This document shows positions 23,554 to 35,500 of a stretch of 64,000 bases of DNA, one piece after another. The stretch lies in the NCBI GenBank assembly GCA_963989245.1, contig OZ022339.1, positions 21,500,063 through 21,564,062 on the forward strand, written 5' to 3'. The stretch is from Nansenia antarctica. Its lineage: Eukaryota; Chordata; Actinopteri; Argentiniformes; Microstomatidae. Under the pieces are notes generated by a model. The model saw nothing but the letters and a program-made list of their open reading frames with translations, was not told the origin of the DNA and ran no database searches. Positions within the stretch are counted from its first letter, which is position 1. Every line of letters starts with the position of its first letter. Both the position numbers and the translations under genes were made by a program.

Positions 23554-26500
23554 TGTCACTGGGGCAACCCTGGAGTAGCCTACTTCCTGTTGTATGTAGT
23601 ATAAGCCCTAGCCTGCCTGGCTGTACTGGGCTGTGTGTGGTAACTCCAGGGGTCTTTTCAGGACGTGACCGGTAGCAAGCGTGTGTGGGTTAAAGTTTTG
23701 CATGAGGGGCAGAGGGTTCAGCCAGCGCCCCTGTCCTGCCCAACCCCCTCCCCTACTACAGGCTCACCCTTCCTGGGAATAGATGGAAGAATAAAGGCTC
23801 CATACACAATGGGCACATTTGTAGGGCGAATGACAGTCTTTTCTCTCTGTTCTTCTGCATTGATATGCACACTACACTTTGTTGTTGTGTTGTAGGGGAA
23901 ACATGCATCGTTGTTGACATGAGTCAGGATCATATGACACTTGCTAACCTTCAATACCTGTTCTTATCATGTGAAGATTAGACAGGGTTCCCACGGGTCC
24001 TTGAAATCCTTGAAAGTTTGTGAATTTGAGAAAAAGAAATCAAGGTCTTAAAAGTTTTTGAAAATAGACATGGGTCATTGAAAGTGCTTTAATTCCCCTC
24101 TCTCTCTAAAAAAAATATATGTATTCAAAAATGTTTTACTTAGCTCGTCAACTAGTAAATACGTTTCTGTATTGCTTAACTTTACACATATTTCACAATA
24201 TATTGTTTTGCTGTGCTGTGGTAGAGAAAGCAAGAGACCATCTAGTGTTCACACATTGAACTAGGGCTGCCACAAACGATTATTTTCATAGTCGACTAGT
24301 CACCGATTATTTTAACGGTTAGTCGACTAATCGGATCATAAATTACAGCTTATCGCACAATTACTCAATCGCTCTTATTTAGCTATCATCTTCTAAATCA
24401 GCTTCTAAATTTAGCTTGAAGTTGTTAGTTGTTGTTGTAGGCATGTGCTAACTAAAAATAAAGACAATTAAAATGATTGTTCACTCAAAAATAGATATTT
24501 TAATGAACTTTGCAGATTTATTTCTGGCATCACTTGCATGTAATGTAATGTAAAGAGTAGTAGAGGGTGCAAACTGCTGAGTAAAATGAGGTAGGCTAGG
24601 CACTAGGCAACCAAAAGAATACAAAAACAAAAATAAATACTTGTACAGAGTACAAAAGTTTTGCTTTGCTTCACTCATCTCATAGTAGAACGCGCCTTCT
24701 TAGCACTGTAACGTTAAGACACATTTTTTAGCTATTTGATAAGTATCGCTTTGATGACAACGTAAAATAATGTAAGAAGGCTTTTAACGTAACGATATCG
24801 TTAGCCAATAACAAGCTAACTAGCTTACCGAGACGAGCCATCGTCTTCCTCGTCATCTGCCACAACGTGCTTCCTTTTTAGATGCTCGCGCATCATAGAC
24901 GTGCTGCCATGATAAGCGAGTTCAGCTTTGCAAATTTTACATTTTACATTCTTTTTTTCAACGTTGTGGTTGAAATGCTCCCACACTTTAGAGGTACGAG
25001 GACAGGAAGACATTTCTCTGTTTGTTTTTCCGGGGAAGTCACGTGTGCCCCGGATGACCGACACTGCGCATGTACATCAAAGACACTGGGAGACGCTAGC
25101 CAGTGGCAGCTTCAGGGAAGAAAAACAAATGCTTATCGAATGAAATGAATGGTCTTTATTGTCATTGATATAGTACAGGTACCAAACAACGAAATTTGGG
25201 AGGGGGGGCTCCCCTGGTGCTAGGCAAAAAAAAAAAAAAAAAAACGCTTATTTCAGCTCAAAAAAAACATGCGACTACGGCGATTACCAAATATGTCGGC
25301 GACGATTTTGGTAGTCGACGTCGTCGTGACTAGTCGACTAATCGTGGCAGCCTTACATTGAACTAATTGTTGTCTGAGAGGATAGTTCCAATTATATAAA
25401 TTAGGGATGCACGATATTATCCCGATATTGGGAAATTAATGTTATTAAATATTTATCGTTTTTATACATTTTAGCCGATATAGAGCCGATAATATGAAGC
25501 CGGAAATATTTCCGGTTCCGGTTGTCGCGCTCATGATGCTGCGCCTGCGCACAGCCACGCAGTGTAGAGACGAGAGCGAAACATGGCTGTGACAGATGGT
25601 CTGACTCTGTATCCATACGTAATATCGTTCAGTATGAGTTCATATAGCTCGCTGGTAGCTTTATAATAACATTCAATTGTCCCATTTGTCTGACAGGTTT
25701 AGCAACGGTAGCTAGTATTGTTTTTCCAATGTTATTGTTTGACAGAAGTAGCAGCGAATAAACATGGTAGTGTGTGTAGGTTGCTAGACAGCAAAGTTAG
25801 CTTATTGTTAGCTAAAAGTTAGCTAAATTCGTTATCTCGTGTCACATATCACACCGGCGATCTGCATAAAGCTGAGCCGGTGGTCAACCATGTGGTAGCT
25901 ATCACCATGACGCCAGCAAACTAGCCGACACGTTAGCATCGTTAGCACTGTCTTCATTCCCGGCGTTCATAATGTTTGATATAGGCTGTGTTCGTAAATT
26001 CACTCTGAGACCGCCGGAGCGCACAATGGGTTCAATGTCATAAAGGGACCACGTAATCTGATTGGACGAGAGGCATTCCAAGAGTGCTGATCAGACTTCC
26101 AGAGCGAATTTACGAACGCAGCCACTAGCCAGATAGCTACCGTCGCTAAACCTGTCAGACGAGACCGTTGTCTGGAAAAATGGGACAATTTAATGTTATT
26201 ATAAAGCTACCAGCGAGCTACAGTACAGGCCAAAAGTTTGGACACACCTTCTCATTCAATGTGTTTCCTTTATTTTCATGACTATTTACATTGTAGATTC
26301 TCACTGAAGGCATCAAAACTATGAATGAACACATGTGGAATTATGTACTTAACAAAAAAGTGTGAAATAACTCTAAATATGTCTTATATTTTAGATTCCT
26401 CAAAGTAGCCACCCTTTGCTTTTTTGTTGTTAATAAAATAAAATAAATGTTGTTGTTAATAAAATATATAATAATAATATGATATATATATAATAACATA

Positions 26501-29500
26501 TTATTAACACATATTATATTTAATATTATTATTATATATTTTATTAACAACAAAAAAGCAAAGGGTGGCTACTTTTGAGGAATCTAAACTATAAGACATA
26601 TTTAGAGTTATTTCACACTTTATTGTTAAATACATAATTCCTATGTGTTCATTCATAGTTTTGATGCCTTCAGTGAGAATCTACAATGTACCAAATAGTC
26701 ATGAAAATAAAGGAAACGCATTGAATGAGAAGGTGTGTCCAAACTGTTGGCCTGTACTGTATATGAACTCATACTGAACGATGTTACGAAAACATGCACA
26801 TTTTGTTTTTCCATGTCAGTGCAATTTATTTTTAATTCTTATGCAAAACGTTTGTTGGGCTTTATCACAACCTACCTCATCCTCATGCACTAAAAGTAGC
26901 ATAGCCCAGCCCTTTCAGTTGCTTTATTAAGCATACTAGTGTAGCCTACTATGTGCCTTGTGTCATTCTGTTTATCTGCAGACTAAGCAGCCATAGGCTT
27001 TTGGTTCTATAAAAGTCTTTATTTTTGTATTGACTGATGCACTTTATTTTTGACACTTTTTTGATCTAATTACTCTTAGGTGAGCCTTTTTTGTTTTCAT
27101 AAAAGGAGGCCAGATCTTGGCTAAAAAAGCATTGTGCACTGTCTATAACAGATTTTGTTTGTTAGAGGAAATAATAAATGAACATTTGAAGAGTAAGAAG
27201 TGTTCTCTTTGTTGTGTTAACAATAGTGATGTAAGTTAGATTTGGTGAGATCACTATGGAATATTAAATCATCAATCTTTGCTCACTACATAGCCTTTTT
27301 TACCTTCAGGTGTGCATGAACTACAGGTTATCAGCTGTGAAATTATATCTGTTCTCATATCGGTTATCATATCCAGTGTTTCCTCCAGGATTTTTCACAT
27401 TAGTGGTGGAGCGGTTGTCTTTCGCGCGCACACGCATAAAACGCGCACTGGCGCTCAAAACAAAGACGTAGTTTCACCAAAAACTAGAGGGTGGCAACAA
27501 TTATAATTTCTTAAATAGCGGTCAAGTCATTAAAGCCGAGCAGGTGATTTTATATAGAAGGTGATCAAATACCAATATATCCTGCTACTATCAACTTGCA
27601 GCTAGCCTTTAACCCACTGCAAGACGCCCTCTCGAGGCATAAGCTAGTCCTCAACTCGAAGAAAACGAAATTCATGTTGTTTACTAGGGCTAGAAATGTG
27701 GACCTTACAAAGCTTCTTATATCCACAGTTGACTGCTCCTCCATTGAGAGAGTTACCGACTACAAATATCTTGGGCTGTGGTTGGATGAGAAGCTATCAT
27801 TCAAAACGCATGTCGACGGCCTCGCCACCAAACTTCGGCAAAAGGTGGGCTTTCTTTACCGTAATCGGTCTAGCTTCCCCTTGCTTTGTAGGAAGAGAGT
27901 TGTCGAGGCGGTATTCCTGTCCGTATTAGATTACGGTGATGTTATCTATAGGCATGCAGCTTCATCTACATTGAAACAATTTGACTCAGTTTATCACTCA
28001 GCTCTAAGGTTTATTACCGGGGACAGTTATGACACTCACCATTGCATACTTTATGACAAGGTTGGCTGGCCCTCTCTTTCTCTGAGGCGCAGTTACCACT
28101 GGAACGTGTTTGTTTTCAAGGCCATCTGTGGCAAGCTTCCTCCTTATATCTCATCTTTATTGGACTGGAGTCTTGGTATTTATGTGACCAGATCTAATAG
28201 TTGGCTTTCTTTTCGGGTTCCGTATGCGCGTTCAGACCTGGGTAAAACAGCCTTTTTTATTGATGCCCCTAATACATGGAACACTCTGCAGCAAACTCTC
28301 CGGTTGGAGGTCCTCCCCTCTGCCTCTACCTTTAAACTCCTGGTGCAAAAACTGTATTCTAATAATTGCAATTGTTTTTAGTTTTTTCTTTTTTTTCCTT
28401 TAATCCTGTCTTGCTCACTGTTTGTTTGCCCATCTATATTAATGATCACTATTCTATTGTACACTCGACGTCACTGTAAATGAGGGTGACCTCAGTGCCT
28501 ATCGAGTTTTAAATAAAGGTTTGAAATCCTACAGCTGCAGCGGAACATGCGGAACGCGCATTACACACACACACAGAAAGATCAATACGAAGTAGGCCTA
28601 CATGAGAGTACACGCACAAAACCGGCTAACGTTACTCATTAACTGTTTACACAAGTAAAATCACAGTGTGACAAGTCAGATGGAGCATTCGGTAAACAAC
28701 AACAGCAAGGTAATGCTATCAGTTGAGTTAAAGAAAACCAACTCTTACCTTTGAGGACACCAACATGAGCCCTGCTTACCCGTACCTCCGCCGTTCTGTT
28801 CGTGGTGATTTTAGAGGCAATAGATAATTTTTGCCCCGCGCTTATTGCTATGAATAGTTCGAAGCTAGGTGCTTGCACGTTAGGTGCGAGAATGCTCGGT
28901 TAACCCATTAGCGGGAACATTATTTGTTTCACAAAATAGGCTGATTTAATTGACCATGAACATCAACATACATTACGAATGTTCATTTAAAATACTCTAT
29001 ACTGAGCACTGGTATAAGAACATGAACCAGAGAACAGCAGTAAATGCAATAACCCACAGTCGTCGCTGATGATGTTGCATTTTCGATTAGGATACGCATA
29101 CGGGATTAAAGGCACCGGCGACGGGCTAAAAGAGAAATCCAAATGTCCCGCTAAATTCGGACCAATCACAAAACTGTTTTGAAAGCGCGCCGCGCGCCTG
29201 TTGAGAGCGATTCAGTCTCGATTGCAGTGCGAACACAAACGACGAGGTTAATTGCAACATTGTAACATATTCAGTGTTTCCTCCAGGAATTTTTACCATG
29301 GTGGCGGCTAGTGCTGACCGCGCACGCGCGCTCAAAACAACGACGTCATTTCAGCCAAAACTCGAAAATAAAATGTTTTCCTGTAAATTAAAAACAAGGG
29401 TAGTCCGTCCGTCCGTCCCTCTCTGGAATGGAATGGAATGGACTTTATTTGTCATTGCTACAGTACAGGTACCAGACAACGAAATGGTCCATTAAATAAA

Positions 29501-32500
29501 ATGACACGGTTCAAATGTTCACGCCGGCAATCCGGCTCTCACACATACTGGCAGCGTCCCGGTCTGACTTAGCTCTCGTTTGTGCAAGGCTTTCTTTCTT
29601 TCCTTCCTTCCTTCCTTCCTTTATGTGAAGTGGCCGGTCCCGGGCACAGCTGCCTCGCATCCGCTCAACGAGCCCAGCGGTTCGGTGCTGCGCTGATTAG
29701 CGGATGCGGGACAGCTGTGTGAGCGGATCGCTCCATCTCTCATCTTGATGAAGATGAATGATCTTTATTGTCATTGTAACAGGTACAACGTAATTTAAAT
29801 GAGGAATCACAAAACAGTTTTGCAAGCGCGTCGCTTCGCGCTTGTGGGTGTGTCTAGCGCTGTGAAGGTCTGAAAAGCGGCCTAAATCTTTTTTTTTTTT
29901 TTTTGGTTGAGAAATCTGCATGGTGGCGGAGGAAATTCCATGGTGGCGGACCGCCACGATGAAATGCATGTAGAGGAAACACTGATATTGTAAATAACTA
30001 CGCCCTAAATCGTAACGAAATGTTGGTCTGGAAGCGGCCTAAATCTAGCTTCAATCAGCTTTTTTTCTGTTCTCCGGTCATAATAACTCGCTGCCTTTCT
30101 GCGCAGCCTGAATCAAAGTGGACTGTCTGAATCAATTAGTGGCGGAGGAAATTCATTCGTGGCGGCCCGCCACGAATAAATGCATATAGAGGAAACTAGA
30201 GATGCTCCGATCAGGGTTTTTGGTGCCGATCACCGATCACCGATCACTGGAATCAGTGATCTGCCGATCCGATATCACCGATCACCGATCACAGCGTCGA
30301 AAATGGCAATTGAAGCATTCTATTTATTGTGTAGCATTATTTATGTTTTTAATTATTCTTAACACCATTGACATTGTATATTAAGTATTCAAATGAAATT
30401 AGGAGATGAGAAAGTATCATGAATTGACAACCATCTGTTTTATTGAATTCACAACCACCTGTAGCTTACTTCAGGAAAAACAAATAAAATGTGAAAATAA
30501 AAATCATAATAAATAAAATGTACACTGTCACATCAAATGTGCAACATTCCACTCGAATGAGAGGAACTAGGGGCTCTTAGAGAACTTGGAGCTTATACTG
30601 TAGCTTTCCTGAGGAACAATAAACATACCCAAACTAAACTGCAACATAAACAGGCTATAGCCAAATATAAAATACTGTTTCAAGTCAGTCAGTTTCAAGT
30701 CATATTTAGGAGGAGATAAGACAGCAAGTCAGCAATAATCAATAAAACAAAAAAACAAAACATTTCACCTAAGGAGATTTCCGACTCAAACCTTACTTCT
30801 GATTAAGCAGCATCACTGTTTTTGATTGATTGATTGAAAACTTTATTAGAATGTTTGCAGAAGTAGGTACATGAAAGTACATATTACATACAAGGTCAAA
30901 CTAAAAGGATAAAAACCCAAGAAAGCCACTGGCTTATTTCAATTGGGGTCCTTGATTTTCAATTCATCGTTACATGTAAGACAGACATAAGAAAAGAACT
31001 AGTACTATCTACATGATAATACAGACAAATAACTATTACTATCTACAAGATAAACGTACATCCATCATGGGAAGAACAATCAGATTAGCCTTGAGAAATA
31101 CAAGCATCTCAGCGTTTTTGGCACTCAGCCTGTTCCTCTTATCATCTCAAATATGTCCTGCTATGCTGAAAAGTCGCTCGCTATCTACACTTGTGCAAGG
31201 TGCACAGAGAAAGACCTAAAACTCTCGCGCTAATAGTTGTTGTTGCTATGGACCTTAGTCTAGCTTAGTGACTTCCTGCTCGCGGGGTCACATGACGTCG
31301 CTGAACACTACCTACACTACGCTCGTGAAGTCGCGCTGGAACTCTGACCAGCACTCCTGGAACGCCTCTCGTCCAATCAAAGCACTCGGTCCCTTTATGA
31401 CGTCGAGCCCAGTGTGCGCTTCGGCGCTCTCGGAGCGAATCGACGAACGCAGCAAATGCCGTATGATATTCGTGGTATTGAAAGTCCTTGCGTGCGTTCC
31501 TCCGCGAGGAATTTCTTTTGAGCAGACATTACAAACTGCATATTTGTTGTCTCTTTCCGACACTGTGTAATATTTCCAGACTGGCGACGCCATTTTGTAA
31601 ACTGATCGGTCGTGTTTGATCGGCCGTTTTGAGAACTCCGATCAAAACCGATCAAGGCCATATCGGCCGATACCGATCGGCGCCGATCAGAGCGGAGCAT
31701 CACTAGAGGAAACACTGATATCGGTTATCGGCCACGAGAAGTGGGTAAACATCGGGTATCGGTTGGAAAAAATGCATATCGTGCATCCCTAATATAAATT
31801 GTCATTTAGATCTGTCAAACTATGATGTGTTGGGTCCTTGAATTTGAGGGAATTGAGCCTTGAAAGTCCTTGAAAGGTGCTTGAATTTGATGTTTCAGAA
31901 GGTGTGGGAACACTGTTAGAAAGCTGACGTCTGTCACTGGGACCTAGCTCTTATAGATTTCCCTCTGTTTACACTTCAGACAAAGACTTGTTGGAAGAAG
32001 CTCCATTGATTGGTCACTATAGGAGCACAGTTCAAAATAGCACATTATGGTAAAACTACTTGGGACAAGAGAAGTTGTAAATTCTCTTCTCTTTCTGTAC
32101 AGTACTTTACATTAGAATATTAATTTGATGATCTCACACTTCAAATAAATGTCAAATTATCAATAAATGAATTGACTATCTATTAACTAATAGTCTATTA
32201 TAAACACCAAAACCCACAAGTAGATGCCTGTAATACAATCTAAAATGTTAATAAACCGTCTATACCCTCTACAGTGTGTAGGTGTGTGTTGATGTGCTGC
32301 CCTTCCCTCTCTCCTCAGATGGGCCCTGTGGTATTTCAAAAATGACAAAAGCAAAAGCTGGACAGAGAACCTGCGTTTAATCGCCAAGTTTGACACTGTG
32401 GAGGACTTCTGGGCGTAAGTCCTCCCCCACCACCATCACCATGGTGTCATAATGACGTAATCATGAGTATCAGACTGAAGAGAAGAGACCTATTCAGCAG

Positions 32501-35500
32501 GGCGGAACATTTCAGATATACATATACAGAATGTCATAGCTGAGTAACATATCAATGATCCAATCTGCTAACACACAACATGTTTGAATTCCTTAGCAGG
32601 TTAGGTCCCTCTCCCATCTTACAACAGTTAGAGCGCAAGAAATGTAAATAAGGCATCCAGCCCATTTTCTGTGTTGTAATTTATTCAGTCCCCTGGTTTG
32701 ATGATTGTGTCTTCTGTTGTTTTGTAGATTATATAACCACATACAGCAACCCAGCAAGCTTGGCTTCGGCTGTGACTACTGCTTATTTAAGGTAAGGGCT
32801 CCTCTAAGACTAACAGCTACACTTCTGAGCTCATTCCCATATCTATATAGTTATGCCTTTATTTGTGACGCGCAGACATTCTTCTAGAAGCATAACAAAT
32901 ATACAAATAGAAACACATTTCATATATATATTTAATGATTTAAAAGTCCATGTAGGCAGTTGGAATTTGACCTGAAACCTGTAAAGCATATTTCATTTTA
33001 ACCTAATGATGAAATAACTTATTTTCTTCCTACAATACCACACTGCCTTTTTAAGACCTCAGTCAGACCTCAGCCAGTGTCTATCTTGCTTGCACAAAGC
33101 CAGTTGACCTACAAAATATGAAATCTGTAGTTTGTAGTTTTGTTAATCAGGTCTTGCCTTACATACAAATCTAAACTAACTCTGAAATTCAGAACTTTTA
33201 ATTCTCTCCCTGGCTCTGCTGTTAGTTCTTATGTTTCAGCTGCTGTGCTGCTAGTCAACGACTCCCACTGAAGTAATAGTGCCCTGAATTTGTGGCCCAT
33301 ACGTGGCGAAAACAATAATACTTTTCGGGGTCATATACAACCACCGTCTTTGCTAGGGATGCTCCGATCTGGATTTTTGGGGCCGATACCGATCACCGAT
33401 ATTTTTCCTCAAGATCAACCGATACCGATACCGATTTTTTTAAAAATACATAACTGTAGGCCTACTGACTGGATAGCCTACATATTTTTTGCTTTTTAGA
33501 CAAAAGTTTTGATCCATTAGGCACCAAGCAAACGCAGACCCATTTTTATGGCATAGTAAAAGTCTGGCCTATCACCCAGTTAGGGCCTGAAGCCCAAGTC
33601 AGTGATATGGCTGTATAAAAGACATCATAAACGTGGCCTTCATGGTTTACATACTGTTACATCCTCCTATGTTTTCTGTTCAGTTATCTGTCTTCCCCAG
33701 GGGAAAAAAAAAAAAAAGATCGGTTTTTGCGATCGGCCATTTTTGCCGATCACCGATCGAGTCATTTGGAGTGAAATCGGCCGATTTAAATCGGTGGCCG
33801 ATAAATCGGAGCATCCCTAGTCTTTGCTCATGCCCGACCATCAGCATAACCATAAGCATGTACCTTGAAATGATGCCTGCTAAAGTGCCTTCATTAGGCC
33901 TATTTTAAAGGCACCATACGCAAAAAAGAAAGACGCATCTTTCATTGTAGTTTAGTTAAAATTGGCAAGTCAGTTTCATTTCGTACATGTCCCATCTGTA
34001 TGGCGAGATCCATCATTAACCTTTAAAGTTTCATAAAATTTGTCCCAGTGGTGTCGTAGAAAAAGCTTGTGACATACGAACGGACATAAACTATTTCATA
34101 GTCCCATCTCCAATTTCTTAGGTGGGGGACAATAAGCTAAATAGTAAAGACTGATTAGCTATTAACAACTTCAAGAAAATAATCATCCTTAAGCCCACAG
34201 ATGGCTACAGTCTTGTCTAGGCTTATGCCTGTCATCCAGTGTGATGACAGCAATCATAAGAAAACACTATTGAAAATAGTGGATATAGCATTTCATGTGT
34301 TAGTCATTTTGTTGGATTTAGATCATGCACATATTTCATTTTAACCCTAACCCTATTTTTATTTAACCTTTACTTGAAACTGTTGTAGTTGTTTTCAAGC
34401 TTGATCAGTTTCTTCTTGATGATAGGCGACAAATCATTATCTTTAAATCTTTAGTGCGTTTGCGTTGCATAGAATACCTACAAAGTTTGTGTTAGTAAAT
34501 CGCCAATCGTCATTAGCTATGTTGCCAGCTAACCTCTGTATCTGGTAGCCTAGCAACAAGAATCAAGTATTTTTCATATGTGAAAAGTGAACATGTAACG
34601 GCTGCCTTTAAATCTGTCTCAAGTCAGATTACTTTTAAATTCGATACCGATACCTTGGAACGATAGTGACTTAGGAGGCATCAGGCAGCTGCCTTTGGAT
34701 TGAGATGCAGCCAAAGTGAAGCGGGCATCCGTTAAACAATTCATTAAGTTTATATGGCCTTAGCTGCCCATGATCAGCAGATCTGCATCATGATATAAAT
34801 GACATGTATGTAACAGACGTCTCCTACTGCCCTACTCTGTGTGTGTCAGGATGGAATCAAGCCCATGTGGGAGGACGACAGGAACAAGCTGGGGGGCAGG
34901 TGGCTGATGACCCTCAGCAAACAGCAGAGACACAACGACCTTGACCGCTACTGGATGGAAACGGTAAGCTTCAGCCTCATGATGGAGGCTCCTGCAAAGA
35001 CCACTACACTGTACTCTGCTTGGATACATTTTAATTACGCAGGGCAATTCAGCACTTTTCAGAGCTATGGCTCGGGTTCTAGATTGTTTGATGTACCCAG
35101 TCATAAAGAGTAGGTTTTAAGTCAGTATTGATTAGGGGTGCAACGGTTCTCGTTTTTTTTACAGACGGTTCGGTTTGCCTTCCACGGTTCAATACACTAG
35201 TGAACCGTGACGGTTTTCGGTTTATGCTGCGTTCATTCAAAGTCAGAGGTGGAGTTGGTCTGGAACGCAGTTGCTTCTTGTTCAAATGTTTGTTCATGGT
35301 GAGCGGAGTTGAGAACATGGCAACAGTTTGAGGAAGCCCTGGATTGCTACAAATCTGCATTGTGGGGTCATTCATTCTGGTTTTGGTATTGAATACAGCT
35401 ATGAGGGAACAAAAACAGTGAACAAAAACGTGTCGCAGAAATGCTTCACGCATGTCGTATATGCGCTTAAAATGCGCACAATGCATATATGGGCTTCATG

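Larger units (their letters stand above)
30197..31705. mobile_element. hAT-like element E (8-bp TSD), level 4 of the nest
   Basis: Termini TAGAGATGCTCCGATCAGG and GAGCGGAGCATCACTA, with a perfect 8-bp duplication GAGGAAAC (30189-30196, 31706-31713). CGATCACCGATCACCGATCA-like repeats occur near the left end and GATCGG repeats at the right. It contains a LINE-type tail (from about 30826) and a MITE copy (31317-31453). No complete transposase was seen. The minus-strand frame near 31312-31593 reads SPVWKYYTVSERDNKYAVCN then VCSKEIPRGG, a BED-finger remnant interrupted by the MITE. Confidence 0.88.
27374..31717. mobile_element. hAT-like element B (5-bp TSD), level 3 of the nest
   Basis: Starts CAGTGTTTCCTCCAGGATTT at 27374. 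Its right end GAGGAAAC|ACTG is itself split by element E: GAGGAAAC at 30189-30196 was duplicated at 31706-31713 and ACTG is at 31714-31717. B is flanked by a perfect ATATC duplication (27369-27373, 31718-31722). It also carries a LINE fragment (about 27590-28527) and element C (29272-29984). Shared blocks with element A identify the family. Confidence 0.88.
25402..31791. mobile_element. hAT-like element F (8-bp TSD), level 2 of the nest
   Basis: Termini TAGGGATGCACGATATTATC and GCATATCGTGCATCCCTA are inverted repeats, with a perfect 8-bp duplication ATATAAAT (25394-25401, 31792-31799). It contains an internal inverted duplication: 25622-25720 is reverse-complementary to 26140-26220 plus 26762-26785. 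It also holds a MITE copy (25984-26123), a Tc1-type hairpin (26221-26759) and element B. No transposase frame survives. Confidence 0.88.
23983..31915. mobile_element. outermost hAT-like element O of a five-level nest (5-bp TSD)
   Basis: Left end CAGGGTTCCCACGGGTCC (23983-24000), right end GGTGTGGGAACACTG (31901-31915), flanked by a perfect 5-bp duplication TTAGA (23978-23982, 31916-31920). Inner motifs CTTGAAA and TTGAATTTGA recur near both ends. Its own unique DNA is only a few hundred bases (about 23983-24261, 25356-25401 and 31792-31915). The rest is elements M and F and what they contain. It lies in eif4e1c intron 2. Confidence 0.85.

Noticed and set aside
34341..34356. Telomere-like CCCTAACCCTA (also GGGTTAGGGTTAG near 50687)
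   Set aside because: Only about two units each; no array, so no evidence for an interstitial telomere.
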